This document shows, piece by piece, positions 17,972-27,947 of a stretch of DNA of 64,000 nucleotides (position 1 is its first letter; every line of letters begins with the position of its first letter). A program made the position numbers and the translations under genes. The notes beneath the pieces are model-generated. The model worked only from the letters and a program-made list of their open reading frames with translations, was not told the origin of the DNA and searched no databases. This DNA is from Dictyoglomus turgidum DSM 6724 (GTDB lineage Bacteria; Dictyoglomota; Dictyoglomia; Dictyoglomales; Dictyoglomaceae), in assembly GCF_000021645.1 (NCBI RefSeq), contig NC_011661.1, forward strand, positions 1,148,723 through 1,212,722, written 5' to 3'.

Positions 17972-18778
17972 ATGATTAAAACAGTCTTATTTGGAGCTTG
18001 CGGAAAAATGGGAAAAGTTATAGGTAAAGCACTTATTGATGCTACTGATATAGAACTCGTAGGTGCTATAGATCCTTATTTTAAGGGAGAAAAATATGAA
18101 AAGATTATTGGGATAGATAAGATTTCTCTTGAAGTTGTGGAAAGTATAGATGAACTCCAAGAAGATTTTGATGTGGCAATAGATTTTACTAATGCAGAGG
18201 CAGCCTATCAGAATATTAAAAAGGTTCTACAAAAAGGAAAAAGAATGGTGGTAGGGACCACAGGACTTACTCAAGAAATGATGGAAGAATTTAAAGATCT
18301 TGCTGTTAAGAATAAAACTGCAATTTTAATCGCTCCTAATTTTGCATTAGGAGCTGTATTAATGATCCAGCTTGCAAAACAAGTAGTAAAGTATTTCCCA
18401 GATGTTGAAATCATTGAATTACATCATAATGAAAAAGCTGATGCACCCTCCGGAACAGCTATATTAACAGCAGAAGTACTTAGAGAGGAGATGAAAAAAT
18501 ACAACTTAACCCATAAAGATGCAACAAAGATTGAGAAATTACCAGGTGCCCGTGGAGGAAAATTAGATTCAATCAATATACATAGTGTAAGACTTCCTGG
18601 TTTAGTAGCTCATCAAGAAGTAATATTTGGGGGGCTGGGACAGACTCTGAGTATAAGACATGATGCCTTGAGTAGGGAATGTTATATTCCAGGAGTATTG
18701 ATGGCTGTTAGAGAGATAGTTAAGAGAGAAGGATTCTTTTATGGACTTGAATCTTTCTTAAATAGGGAGGAGGCTTAG
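17972..18778 (+). CDS. dapB: 4-hydroxy-tetrahydrodipicolinate reductase
   Basis: Second enzyme of the diaminopimelate/lysine branch, NAD(P)H dependent. The 268 residues include the nucleotide-binding GACGKMG (8-14), a GTTG turn, and the DapB signature [15 protein letters not shown] with the catalytic His near 151. It has SD GGGGGAAG at the end of the M16 gene and is followed directly by dapA. Confidence 0.96.
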   Translation: MIKTVLFGACGKMGKVIGKALIDATDIELVGAIDPYFKGEKYEKIIGIDKISLEVVESIDELQEDFDVAIDFTNAEAAYQNIKKVLQKGKRMVVGTTGLTQEMMEEFKDLAVKNKTAILIAPNFALGAVLMIQLAKQVVKYFPDVEIIELHHNEKADAPSGTAILTAEVLREEMKKYNLTHKDATKIEKLPGARGGKLDSINIHSVRLPGLVAHQEVIFGGLGQTLSIRHDALSRECYIPGVLMAVREIVKREGFFYGLESFLNREEA

Positions 18779-18781
18779 ATT

Positions 18782-19678
18782 ATGGTCCATTTTGGTAGTT
18801 TGATTACAGCCATGATAACTCCTTTTGATGAATATGGGGAGATTAACTGGAGTGAAGTGGATAGGATTGTGGAAAAACTGATTGAAGATGGAAGTGATAG
18901 TATTCTTGTCTCGGGTACTACAGGAGAAGCTCCTACATTGTCTAATAAAGAGAAATTAGCTCTTTTTGAGAGGGTAAAGAAGGTAGCAGGAGATAGAGTT
19001 AAAGTAATCGCAGGGACAACAAATTATTGTACAAAGGAATCAGTAGAACTTACGAAAGAAGCTGAAAAAATTGGAGTAGACGGTATCTTAGCTACTGCCC
19101 CTTACTATAATAAGCCTCCTCAGGATGGGTTATATCTACACTTTGCCAAAATTGCATCAGAGACTTCTCTCCCTATCATAGTTTACAACATACCATCAAG
19201 AACTGCGGTAAATGTTCTTCCTGAGACCTTAAAGAGACTTGCTCAGGATTGTCCAAATATTGTAGGAGTGAAAGAGGCAAGTGGAGATATTAATCAAATT
19301 GCAATGATAAGAAAGCTTCTGCCACATCCCTTCTTACTTTATAGTGGTGACGACTCTATGACTTTACCCCTTCTTAGTGTAGGAGGAGATGGGGTTATAA
19401 GTGTGGCGTCCCACATAGTAGGAAAAGAAATAAAAGAGATGATAAATAGTTATTTTAGTGGAAAAGTGGAAAAAGCCGCAGAGTTACATTTAAAACTATT
19501 ACCTATATTTAAAGGTTTATTCCTAACTACAAATCCCATTCCCCTCAAAGAGGCTTTAAATCTTCTTGGATATAATGTTGGAAAGTGTAGGTTGCCATTA
19601 TCTCCTATAGACAGCAAAAATAGAGCAGAACTAATAAAAATCCTGAAGGAGTACGGTTTTCAAGTAAATGAAACATAG
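18782..19678 (+). CDS. dapA: 4-hydroxy-tetrahydrodipicolinate synthase
   Basis: Condenses pyruvate with aspartate semialdehyde. The 298-residue TIM barrel shows GTTGEAPTL, the catalytic Tyr135 in YNIPSRTAVN, and the Schiff-base Lys164 in GVKEASGD. The order is reversed from the pathway (dapB then dapA). The last bases overlap the start of rnj by 11. Confidence 0.96.
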   Translation: MVHFGSLITAMITPFDEYGEINWSEVDRIVEKLIEDGSDSILVSGTTGEAPTLSNKEKLALFERVKKVAGDRVKVIAGTTNYCTKESVELTKEAEKIGVDGILATAPYYNKPPQDGLYLHFAKIASETSLPIIVYNIPSRTAVNVLPETLKRLAQDCPNIVGVKEASGDINQIAMIRKLLPHPFLLYSGDDSMTLPLLSVGGDGVISVASHIVGKEIKEMINSYFSGKVEKAAELHLKLLPIFKGLFLTTNPIPLKEALNLLGYNVGKCRLPLSPIDSKNRAELIKILKEYGFQVNET

Positions 19679-21314
19679 ATTGAAAGTTATACCCATTGGT
19701 GGTTTCGGAGAGATAGGGAAAAATATGCTTCTTCTCCAGTATGGAGATAGTATTATTGTAATAGATGCCGGCTTAATGTTTCCTGATGGAGATATGCTTG
19801 GTATTGATTTTGTTATTCCTGACATTTCTTATTTGTTAGCTAATAAAGATAAAGTTAAGGCTTTAATTCTTACCCATGGACATGAGGATCATATAGGAGC
19901 ACTTCAATATATATTAAAGGATTTGAATGTACCCATATATGGTACTTCATTAACTCTTGGTTTAGTGGAGAAAAAATTAGAAGAATTTAGACTCAAAGCT
20001 AATCTTAATAAAATTAAACCTAATGAGACTATAAATATAGGTCCTTTTACCATTGAGACTTTTAGACAGACTCATAGTATTCCTGATACCATTGGACTTG
20101 CTATAACTACCCCTATAGGTTTGATCGTAATAAGCGGAGACTTTAAACTTGATCAAACTCCTATAGATGGTAATCCTCCAGATTTTAATAAATTAGTAGA
20201 GCTTGGAGAAAGAGGAGTTCTTGCCCTATTTTGTGATAGTACAAATGTGGAACAACCTGGAATAACCCCCTCAGAGAGTTTAGTGAAAAGCACTTTTGAA
20301 GGTATATTTAGTTCTACAAAAAGCAGAATATTTCTTGTTACTTTTGCCTCCAATTTTCATCGTATTCAGCAAGCTATAGATATGGCATTAAAATTTGGAA
20401 GAAAGGTTGCTATAGCTGGAAAAAGCTTGATAAATAATATAGAAGTTGCCACAAAATTAGGATATTTACACATTCCCGAAAATATACTAATAAACATTAA
20501 AGACGTAAACAATCTTCCTGATGAAAAAGTTCTTGTCCTTACCACAGGAAGCCAGGGAGAGCCATACTCAGCTCTGTCTCTTCTTACTAATCATTCGTAT
20601 AAACAACTTTTTCTTAAACCAGGAGATACAGTAATATTATCCACCAAGCCCATACCTGGAAATGAAATTATGGTTTATAAGATGGTGGATCAATTGTTCA
20701 GAAAAGGTGTAGAGGTTATATATGGAAAGGATGCAGGAGTCCATGTTTCAGGACATGCTGCCCAAGAAGAAATAAAGATGTTTATAAATCTCTTAAAACC
20801 TAAATATCTCATACCTTATCATGGAGAATATAGACATTTAGCTTTGCTTAAAAAAATAGGTTTAGAGTTAGGAATTTCAAAGGAACACATAATAATAATA
20901 GAGAACGGTACAGTTCTTGAATTTGATGAGGAAAAAGCCATAATAAATGGTAGGATTAACTTAAATAATATATATGTAGATGGGCTTAGTATTGGAGACA
21001 TAGGAAATATCGTGTTGATGGAACGTAAGAAGCTAGCTGAAGACGGAGTATTAATTGTAGGGGTACTTGTAGATGGTGAGACAGGCCTAATTTTGGAAGG
21101 GCCAGAGATTATTTCAAAAGGATTTATTTTTGTAAAAGAATCAGAGGAATTGATAGAAACAGCAAAAGAAAAAGTAAGAGAAGCTTTTAAGAAGAAAGTT
21201 GGAAGAAATGGGGGTATAAATAAAGAGACTCTTGTTAGAGAAGTTCTTGAGAACTTTTTCAATGAAGAGTTAAAAAGGAAACCTGTAGTAGTCCCTTTAG
21301 TATGGGAGATTTAA
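19668..21314 (+). CDS. rnj: Ribonuclease J
   Basis: A 548-residue metallo-beta-lactamase/beta-CASP ribonuclease with 5'-3' exonuclease and endonuclease activity in mRNA decay and rRNA maturation. The zinc motif HGHEDH is at residues 70-75, and the N-terminus VIPIGGFGEIGKNM is typical of the family. The beta-CASP region includes SGHAAQEEI and PYHGEYRHL. The dapA/rnj/ftsK order is found in several Firmicutes. Confidence 0.95.
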   Translation: MKHRLKVIPIGGFGEIGKNMLLLQYGDSIIVIDAGLMFPDGDMLGIDFVIPDISYLLANKDKVKALILTHGHEDHIGALQYILKDLNVPIYGTSLTLGLVEKKLEEFRLKANLNKIKPNETINIGPFTIETFRQTHSIPDTIGLAITTPIGLIVISGDFKLDQTPIDGNPPDFNKLVELGERGVLALFCDSTNVEQPGITPSESLVKSTFEGIFSSTKSRIFLVTFASNFHRIQQAIDMALKFGRKVAIAGKSLINNIEVATKLGYLHIPENILINIKDVNNLPDEKVLVLTTGSQGEPYSALSLLTNHSYKQLFLKPGDTVILSTKPIPGNEIMVYKMVDQLFRKGVEVIYGKDAGVHVSGHAAQEEIKMFINLLKPKYLIPYHGEYRHLALLKKIGLELGISKEHIIIIENGTVLEFDEEKAIINGRINLNNIYVDGLSIGDIGNIVLMERKKLAEDGVLIVGVLVDGETGLILEGPEIISKGFIFVKESEELIETAKEKVREAFKKKVGRNGGINKETLVREVLENFFNEELKRKPVVVPLVWEI

Positions 21315-21316
21315 AA

Positions 21317-23257
21317 ATGCATAAAGAGAAATTAATTGGGATTTTTTTGCTCTGTATAAATATATTTGGCTTATTATCTTGGGTATTTCCAGAATCAAGC
21401 GGAGTTTTAGGGAGAAGTTTTGTCAATTTTATAAAAAACTTCTTTGGTGTATATTTAATTCTTTTCATTGTTTTCGAGGGATTTATAATGTATTATCTTC
21501 TATTTAAAGAAATTGAAAAGCAAAAACTAATCTCTTTAAGTTTGTACTTCCTCTCTTTTTTAGGTGTTTTTTCTCTTCTTATAAAGGTTTTGAATCTATC
21601 AAAGTATCAAGGACAAATAGGAAGTCTTTTGTTAGAACTTTTTCCATATATTGGGTTTTCAGGATACATTATATTTTCCTTTATTACCCTTGTTATAGCT
21701 GTGTTTTTATCTCCTTCTCTTAAAGATATTTCAAAAAAAAGGGTTAGAAATTTAAATACGGAGACCCTAAGAAAGCCTGAAAGATCACCAAAAAAAGTTG
21801 TAAAAGAGGTATCGAAGGAAAATCTTTCAATGACATTTCCTAGGGAGAGAAAATTAAAGTGTGATTTTGCAATTCCTACCTCTATATTATCTTATTCCCA
21901 AGCTAAATTTGAGAATGAGGACTATGAACAAATGGCAAAGAATTTAGAGGAGACCTTAAAAAGTTTTAAGATAGAGGCAAAAGTAAAGGATTGGAATGTG
22001 GGACCTTCTGTGATCAGGTATAATATTGTTCTTTCCCCTGGTATTAGAGTGAGTAAAGTTTTGAGTCTATCAAATGATATTGCTCTTGCCCTTGCTGTTC
22101 CAAGTGTAAGGTTTGAAGCGCCTGTTCCTGGAAAATCGGTAATAGGAGTAGAAATTCCAAGAAGTAAGCCAGTGAAAGTATATCTTAGAGAAATACTGGA
22201 GAGTGATGTTTTTACTGAGTCAAAGCATCCGTTAACTTTTGCCCTCGGTAAAGATCTCATAGGTAATATAAAAGTTGCAAACTTATCTGAAGTATTACAT
22301 CTTCTTATTGCAGGAACTACGGGTTCTGGCAAAAGTATGTTTATAAATTCTCTAATTATAAGCCTTCTGTATAAGAATACCCCTGAAACGTTGAGCTTAT
22401 TAATGATTGATCCTAAAAGGGTAGAACTTTCCATCTATAATAAACTTTTAGGTAGGTATCTAAGACATCCAGTAGTAACGGAACCTAAAAAGGCAGTATT
22501 TGCTCTTAGATGGGCTGTTGGGGAGATGGAGAGAAGATATGAAATTTTTGAAAGAAAGGAAGTAAGAAACATAGAGGAGTATAAGAATTTAAATGATGAA
22601 GAAAACTTACCTTACATTGTGATAATTATTGATGAGTTAAATGATTTAATGATGACATCTCCAAAAGAAATAGAAGATTTAATATGCAGATTAGCTCAAA
22701 AAGCGAGAGCTGCTGGAATTCATTTAGTGGTAGCTACCCAAAGGCCCTCAGTAGATGTAATAACTGGCTTAATAAAAGCTAATATTCCATCAAGAATTGC
22801 CTTTGCAGTGTCGTCTCAGATTGATTCAAGAATAATTTTAGATGATGGTGGTGCAGAAAAACTAATTGGTAAGGGAGATATGCTTTATCATCCTATAACC
22901 AGTAGCCATCCTGTAAGGCTTCAAGCTCCTTATGTAGATGAAAAGGATATTAAAAACGTGGTTAATTATATTTTAGAAAACACCTCAGAGCTTTTAATGG
23001 AGCCCATATCTCTTGAAAGTTTAGATAAAGAAGAGGAGAAAGGAGAAATCTCTGATTTTAACGATCCCCTGCTTCCTCAAGTAATAGAGCTCTTAAAAGG
23101 AAGAAAAGTTATCTCTACTTCATATATTCAAAGAAAGTTTAGTATAGGTTATAATAGAGCAGCACGACTTTTAGATACATTAGAAGAGAAAGGATACGTG
23201 GCATCTCAGGGAGAGGGAAAACCAAGAAAAGTTTTGCGGGGAGGTGATGAGGTTTAA
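21317..23257 (+). CDS. ftsK: FtsK/SpoIIIE-type DNA translocase
   Basis: A DNA pump acting at the division septum during chromosome segregation. About 646 residues: four or so N-terminal membrane segments, a linker, then the motor with Walker A GTTGSGKS (about 333-340) and Walker B IIIIDELNDLM. A C-terminal gamma winged helix (SYIQRKFSIGYNRAARLLDTL) reads polar DNA signals. ATG 21317 is preferred because SD GGGAG precedes it; ATG 21302 overlaps rnj. It is smaller than E. coli FtsK, with a short linker. Confidence 0.94.
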   Translation: MHKEKLIGIFLLCINIFGLLSWVFPESSGVLGRSFVNFIKNFFGVYLILFIVFEGFIMYYLLFKEIEKQKLISLSLYFLSFLGVFSLLIKVLNLSKYQGQIGSLLLELFPYIGFSGYIIFSFITLVIAVFLSPSLKDISKKRVRNLNTETLRKPERSPKKVVKEVSKENLSMTFPRERKLKCDFAIPTSILSYSQAKFENEDYEQMAKNLEETLKSFKIEAKVKDWNVGPSVIRYNIVLSPGIRVSKVLSLSNDIALALAVPSVRFEAPVPGKSVIGVEIPRSKPVKVYLREILESDVFTESKHPLTFALGKDLIGNIKVANLSEVLHLLIAGTTGSGKSMFINSLIISLLYKNTPETLSLLMIDPKRVELSIYNKLLGRYLRHPVVTEPKKAVFALRWAVGEMERRYEIFERKEVRNIEEYKNLNDEENLPYIVIIIDELNDLMMTSPKEIEDLICRLAQKARAAGIHLVVATQRPSVDVITGLIKANIPSRIAFAVSSQIDSRIILDDGGAEKLIGKGDMLYHPITSSHPVRLQAPYVDEKDIKNVVNYILENTSELLMEPISLESLDKEEEKGEISDFNDPLLPQVIELLKGRKVISTSYIQRKFSIGYNRAARLLDTLEEKGYVASQGEGKPRKVLRGGDEV

Positions 23258-23316
23258 AAGATTAGTTTTTCAATTTAATTTTCCCAAAACTCTACTCAAT
23301 GAAGGAGGTTTTAAGT

Positions 23317-24330
23317 ATGCGTAAAATTTTTGTGCTATTTTTGATTCTTTCCTTTGTGGGCTTAATGAGTATTGGATTTTCAGCTAAGACTGTAAGAGTA
23401 GGTATTGTCTATGATGTAGGTGGAAGAGGTGATAAATCTTTTAATGATGCTGCATATGCTGGACTTCAAAGGGCTATTAAAGTTCTTAAGGTAGAGGGGA
23501 AAGATTTAGAGCCTGGTCCTGGTGGAGCCAACAGAGAGGAACTTCTTAGAACTCTCGCAGAACAAAACTATGACTTAGTAGTAGGCGTAGGTTTCTTATT
23601 TACTGATGCTATTACTGCGGTGGCAAAGGATTTTCCGAAAGTAAAGTTTGCTATTGTAGATGGAGTAATAGAAGGATTGCCAAATGTTTCTTCCTTGGTA
23701 TTTAATGAGCATGAAGGATCTTTTCTTGTGGGAGTTGTCGCAGGGTTAATGACCAAAACTAACGTCATAGGATTTGTAGGTGGTATGGATATGCCATTGA
23801 TCCATAAATTTGAGGTAGGATATAAAGCTGGAGCTATGTATGTAAATCCAAAAGTAAAGGTTTTAATAAACTACATAGGAGTTACTGGAGAAGCATTTAA
23901 GGATCCTGTTAAAGGAAAGGAATTGGCATTAGCTCAATATAAACAAGGAGCAGATATAATTTATCATGCTTCTGGAGCATCGGGGGAGGGAGTTTTTGAG
24001 GCAGCAAAAGAAACCAATAAATACGCTATTGGTGTGGATTCTCCCCAGTCCTGGATAATGCCTGATAGAATTATTACAAGTATGTTAAAGAGAGTAGATG
24101 TAGCAGTATATGAAACTATAAAAGACGTGAAAGAAGGAAAATTTAAGAGTGGAATAAGAGTGTTCGGTTTACAGAATAACGGTGTTGACTATGAGAGAAC
24201 AAAGCTTCTTCCTCTTGGTGTAGTACAAAAAGTTGAACAAATAAAGAAGGAGATTATAGCAGGAAAAATAGTAGTGCCATACGATGATAAAACTTTTGAG
24301 GAGTTTAAAGCAAAATATTTGAAGAAATAA
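23317..24330 (+). CDS. BMP-family ABC transporter substrate-binding protein
   Basis: A 337-residue basic membrane protein (BMP)/PnrA-family binding protein, usually for purine nucleosides. A signal peptide (MRKIFVLFLILSFVGLMSIGFSA) is followed by KTVRVGIVYDVGGRGDKSFND, the family hallmark. No lipobox Cys is present, although many BMP proteins are lipoproteins, so it is probably soluble outside the membrane. Start 23317 has SD GGAGG; an upstream in-frame ATG at 23299 precedes that SD. ATPase and permease genes follow. Confidence 0.92.
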   Translation: MRKIFVLFLILSFVGLMSIGFSAKTVRVGIVYDVGGRGDKSFNDAAYAGLQRAIKVLKVEGKDLEPGPGGANREELLRTLAEQNYDLVVGVGFLFTDAITAVAKDFPKVKFAIVDGVIEGLPNVSSLVFNEHEGSFLVGVVAGLMTKTNVIGFVGGMDMPLIHKFEVGYKAGAMYVNPKVKVLINYIGVTGEAFKDPVKGKELALAQYKQGADIIYHASGASGEGVFEAAKETNKYAIGVDSPQSWIMPDRIITSMLKRVDVAVYETIKDVKEGKFKSGIRVFGLQNNGVDYERTKLLPLGVVQKVEQIKKEIIAGKIVVPYDDKTFEEFKAKYLKK

Positions 24331-24349
24331 TAAAATTCTTATTAAGATT

Positions 24350-24379
24350 AGCCCCCTCTTGTTTAAGGAGGGGGCTTTT
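24350..24379 (+). terminator. Intra-operon terminator-like hairpin
   Basis: AGCCCCCTC (24350-24358) pairs with GAGGGGGCT (24368-24376) across a 9-base loop and is followed by TTTTAT. This 9-bp, GC-rich stem sits in the 65-base gap between the binding protein and the ATPase gene. As in the peptide transporter at 5905, it would let only part of transcription continue into the membrane components. Confidence 0.75.
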
Positions 24380-24395
24380 ATAAGGAGGTTTTTCT

Positions 24396-25928
24396 GTGGA
24401 AGAAATCATAAAACTTGAGGGCATTACAAAAACTTTTCCTGGAGTTTTGGCAAATGATAATATAAATCTTTCCATATATCAAGGTGAGATTCATGCTATT
24501 GTAGGAGAAAATGGGGCAGGAAAGTCCACTTTAATGAAAATTCTTTATGGACTTTATAAGCCTGACAAAGGAAATATCTATATCAAAGGGAAAAGAGTGG
24601 TTTTTGACTCTCCAAAAGATGCAATAGAGAACGGAATTGGTATGGTGCACCAACATTTTATGTTGATTCCACCATTTTCTGTAATTGAAAATATAATTTT
24701 AGGATCTGAAGTAAAAAATGGAGTCTCTCTTAATTTTAAAAAGGCCGAAAGTTTAATAAAAGAATTGATGGAAGCTACGGGTTTTAAAGTAGAGCTTTAT
24801 ACAAAAGTCGAAAATTTATCTGTAGGAGAAGCTCAAAGAGTAGAAATATTGAAGCTTCTTTATAGAAGAGCAGAGGTTTTAATCTTAGATGAACCTACCG
24901 CTGTTCTTGCTCCTCAAGAGGTAGAGGAACTTTTTAAGGTTTTGAGAAGATTGGCTTCTCAGGGTAAAACGATAATTTTTATATCTCATAAGTTAAATGA
25001 GGTTTTAGAGATCTCTGATAGAGTTAGTGTAATGAGAAGAGGTAAATTAGTTGAGACTCTTGAGACTAAAAATACTAATAAATATCAACTTGCTCAACTC
25101 ATGGTAGGAAGAGAAGTGTTCTTAAGAGTAGAAAAAGAGAAAATAGAAAAAGGAGAAGAGATCTTTAGGGTAGAGAATCTTTGGGTAAAAGGGAGAAAAG
25201 GAATTGAGGTAGTAAAGGGGATCTCTTTTAATATTAGAGCAGGGGAGATTGTAGGTATAGCAGGTGTAGAAGGAAATGGCCAAACAGAGCTTATAGAGAG
25301 TATAGTAGGATTAATTCCCATACAGAAGGGAAGAATTTACATAAAGGGTAAAGATATAACATTGAAAAACATAAGACAAAGACGTCTGCATATAGGTCAT
25401 ATTCCTGAAGATAGACATAAAAGAGGGCTTATACTTGACTTTTCTGTTGCTGAAAATTCTATTCTTGGTTTACACTTCTATAAAGATTTCTCAAAGGGAG
25501 TCTTTTTAGACTATAAAAAGGTAAATTCACATGCAGAAAGAATTGTAAAAGAATTTGATGTAAAAACTCCTAATATAAAAACACCTATTAGGCATCTTTC
25601 GGGCGGTAATCAACAAAAAGTAGTAGTGGGAAGGGAGATTAGCTTTTCTCCTGAGTTTTTAATAGCTTCTCAACCTACAAGAGGTTTAGATATTGGAGCT
25701 ACAGAATTTATACATCAATTATTAATTAATTTAAGAAATCAGGGTAAAGCAATCTTATTAGTATCAGCAGATCTTGATGAAATACTAAGCTTAAGCGATA
25801 GGATTATTGTGATGTACAATGGAGAGATTGTAGGATCTTTCTTGGAAGGTGAGGTAGACGAAAAAGAGCTGGGTTATTATATGATGGGTGTTAAAAAACA
25901 AAAAGAGTTAAAGGAGGCTCTAATTTGA
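24396..25928 (+). CDS. Nucleoside/BMP-type ABC transporter ATPase, two nucleotide-binding domains
   Basis: A 510-residue tandem ATPase of the sugar/nucleoside class (RbsA/NupO-like). Domain 1 has Walker A GENGAGKST, signature LSVGEAQR, Walker B VLILDEPTAVL and an ISHK switch. Domain 2 has the degenerate Walker A GVEGNGQTE usual in this class, plus signature LSGGNQQK and Walker-B-like IASQPTRGLD. So only the first domain is expected to be fully catalytic. The start is GTG at 24396 with SD AAGGAGG. It overlaps the next gene by 4 bases. Confidence 0.94.
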   Translation: MEEIIKLEGITKTFPGVLANDNINLSIYQGEIHAIVGENGAGKSTLMKILYGLYKPDKGNIYIKGKRVVFDSPKDAIENGIGMVHQHFMLIPPFSVIENIILGSEVKNGVSLNFKKAESLIKELMEATGFKVELYTKVENLSVGEAQRVEILKLLYRRAEVLILDEPTAVLAPQEVEELFKVLRRLASQGKTIIFISHKLNEVLEISDRVSVMRRGKLVETLETKNTNKYQLAQLMVGREVFLRVEKEKIEKGEEIFRVENLWVKGRKGIEVVKGISFNIRAGEIVGIAGVEGNGQTELIESIVGLIPIQKGRIYIKGKDITLKNIRQRRLHIGHIPEDRHKRGLILDFSVAENSILGLHFYKDFSKGVFLDYKKVNSHAERIVKEFDVKTPNIKTPIRHLSGGNQQKVVVGREISFSPEFLIASQPTRGLDIGATEFIHQLLINLRNQGKAILLVSADLDEILSLSDRIIVMYNGEIVGSFLEGEVDEKELGYYMMGVKKQKELKEALI

Positions 25929-27028
25929 GAAATAGGGAGTTTATAGAAAACTTGATCTTAAATATAATAAGTCCGACAATTTCCATATTTATTGCTCTGT
26001 TTTTTGGAGGTATCATCATATACCTGTTGGGGCATAATCCCATAGAAACTTATAAAGAGGTAATAAATTTTGCTCTTGGAAACCCTAATGGGTGGGGATA
26101 TGTTCTATTTAACGCTACTTCTTTTATATTTGCTGGACTTGCTGTGGCTGTAGCCTTTAAAGCTGGACTTTTTAACATTGGAGCTGAGGGACAGATTCTT
26201 GTTGGAGGATTTGTATCGGCAATTGCAGGTCTCTATATTGCTCCTTTATTTCCACCTTTTTTACATTTATTTATAACTCTTCTTTTTGCAGCTATAGGAG
26301 GAGCTTTATGGGCTTTTATTCCTGCAATTTTGAAGGCAAAATTAGGGGCTCATGAAGTGATAAATACCATCATGATGAATTGGATAGGTTATGCTCTTAC
26401 TAATTATCTTGTGATAAATACCTTTAGAGAGAAAGGTGTAGTATATCCTCTCCCTCAGACAGCTAAATTACCAGCTTCTGCCACTTTGCCAAAACTTTTT
26501 GCTCTCTTTCAGAAAGTTGGCATAAATATTCCTGAAAGTAATCCTTTAAATAGCTCATTAATATTCGCTGTTCTTGCCGTCTTGTTTACTTATTATCTCC
26601 TTTGGAGAACAAAATTAGGATATGAGATAAGAGCCTTAGGGTTAAACCCTTATGCCTCAGAAAATGCTGGAATAAGTTCTCAAAAGATAATCTTCGTATC
26701 TATGTTAATAAGTGGTGCTTTAGCGGGGCTTGCTAGTATTAATGATGTTTTAGGTTATAGATATCGCTTCCTTGATAACTTTACCCATGGAATGGGATTT
26801 ACTGGAATAGCGGTAGCCTTGTTGGGGAAAAATCACCCTGCGGGTATAGTATTTTCTGCGTTTCTTTTTGGGGCATTAGATAGAATGGCTATAGGAATGG
26901 ATGTTTTTACTCATATTCCCCGTGAGATAATATCTGTACTCCAAGCAGTCATAATATTGACTATTGTGGTTAGCAATGAGGTTCTTATCCGCTTCTTAAA
27001 GAGAAGGAGGAAAACTATATATGCTTGA
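25925..27028 (+). CDS. Nucleoside-type ABC transporter permease (NupP-like)
   Basis: A 367-residue membrane protein of the BPD_transp_2 family with eight or so hydrophobic segments. The cytoplasmic motif GAEGQILVGGF and TKLGYEIRALGLNPYASENAGI are typical of the larger permease of BMP transporters. The start is TTG 25925 within the end of the ATPase gene, with SD AAAGGAGG. It pairs with the next permease to form the channel. Confidence 0.92.
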   Translation: MRNREFIENLILNIISPTISIFIALFFGGIIIYLLGHNPIETYKEVINFALGNPNGWGYVLFNATSFIFAGLAVAVAFKAGLFNIGAEGQILVGGFVSAIAGLYIAPLFPPFLHLFITLLFAAIGGALWAFIPAILKAKLGAHEVINTIMMNWIGYALTNYLVINTFREKGVVYPLPQTAKLPASATLPKLFALFQKVGINIPESNPLNSSLIFAVLAVLFTYYLLWRTKLGYEIRALGLNPYASENAGISSQKIIFVSMLISGALAGLASINDVLGYRYRFLDNFTHGMGFTGIAVALLGKNHPAGIVFSAFLFGALDRMAIGMDVFTHIPREIISVLQAVIILTIVVSNEVLIRFLKRRRKTIYA

Positions 27029-27947
27029 GTCTATATTTGCTTGGGAAACTATAGTTTCAGCTATTCGAATGGCAACACCCCTCACCTATGCTTCCTTAGG
27101 AGGAGTTTTTTCAGAAAGAAGTGGGGTAGTTAATATTGCGTTAGAGGGGATAATGTTATTTGGAGCTTTTTTTGCTACAGTAGGGACTTACTTTTTTAAA
27201 AGCCCAATGGTGGGAATTATATTTGCTATCCTTGCTGGTATGACTATTTCTTTAATCCATGCAGTGGTTTCTATAAGATTTAAAGTAAACCAAATAATAA
27301 GTGGTACTGCATTAAATATGTTGGCAGCCGGAGGTACTACTTTTCTTTCTAGATTAATATTCAAAGCTGCAGGATCTTCTCCTCATATTGAAGGATTTAG
27401 CCCTATTAATATTCCTATGTTATCTTCTATTCCAGGGATTGGTTTATTATTTAGAGATCTATCACCTCTTATCATTTTGATGATAGTTTTAGTATTCTTC
27501 TCTAATTATGTGCTGTATAAAACGGTTTTTGGTTTGAGGCTTAGGGCTGTAGGAGAAAATCCTCAAGCTGCGGATACCTTAGGAGTAAACGTATACAAAT
27601 ATAGATATATAGGAGTGCTAATAAGTGGTATCTTAGGTGGACTTGGAGGAGCTTTTCTTTCCTTAGAGCACGCCAGAGTTTTTGTAGAAAATATGACAGG
27701 TGGTAGAGGATTTATTGCTCTTGCTGCTATGATTTTTGGTAATTGGAATCCTGTAGGTGCTTTTGGAGCATGTCTACTTTTCGGTATAGCTGAGGCTATA
27801 AGAATAAGGCTTGAGGGGGTTGGAATTCCCACTCAATTTATTCAAATGATACCTTATATATTAACCATGCTTGTTCTTGCTGGTGCTGTTGGAAAATCTA
27901 CGCCTCCTGCTTGTGATGGAATTCCTTATGAAAAGGAGGAAATATAG
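27021..27947 (+). CDS. Nucleoside-type ABC transporter permease (NupQ-like)
   Basis: A 308-residue membrane protein, the smaller permease of the same system. Features are ATPLTYASLGGVFSERSGVVNIALEGIMLFGAF near the N-terminus and VFGLRLRAVGENPQAADTLG in the coupling loop. It overlaps the preceding gene by 8 bases. The following acyltransferase gene overlaps its 3' end but belongs to another function. Confidence 0.92.
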   Translation: MLESIFAWETIVSAIRMATPLTYASLGGVFSERSGVVNIALEGIMLFGAFFATVGTYFFKSPMVGIIFAILAGMTISLIHAVVSIRFKVNQIISGTALNMLAAGGTTFLSRLIFKAAGSSPHIEGFSPINIPMLSSIPGIGLLFRDLSPLIILMIVLVFFSNYVLYKTVFGLRLRAVGENPQAADTLGVNVYKYRYIGVLISGILGGLGGAFLSLEHARVFVENMTGGRGFIALAAMIFGNWNPVGAFGACLLFGIAEAIRIRLEGVGIPTQFIQMIPYILTMLVLAGAVGKSTPPACDGIPYEKEEI

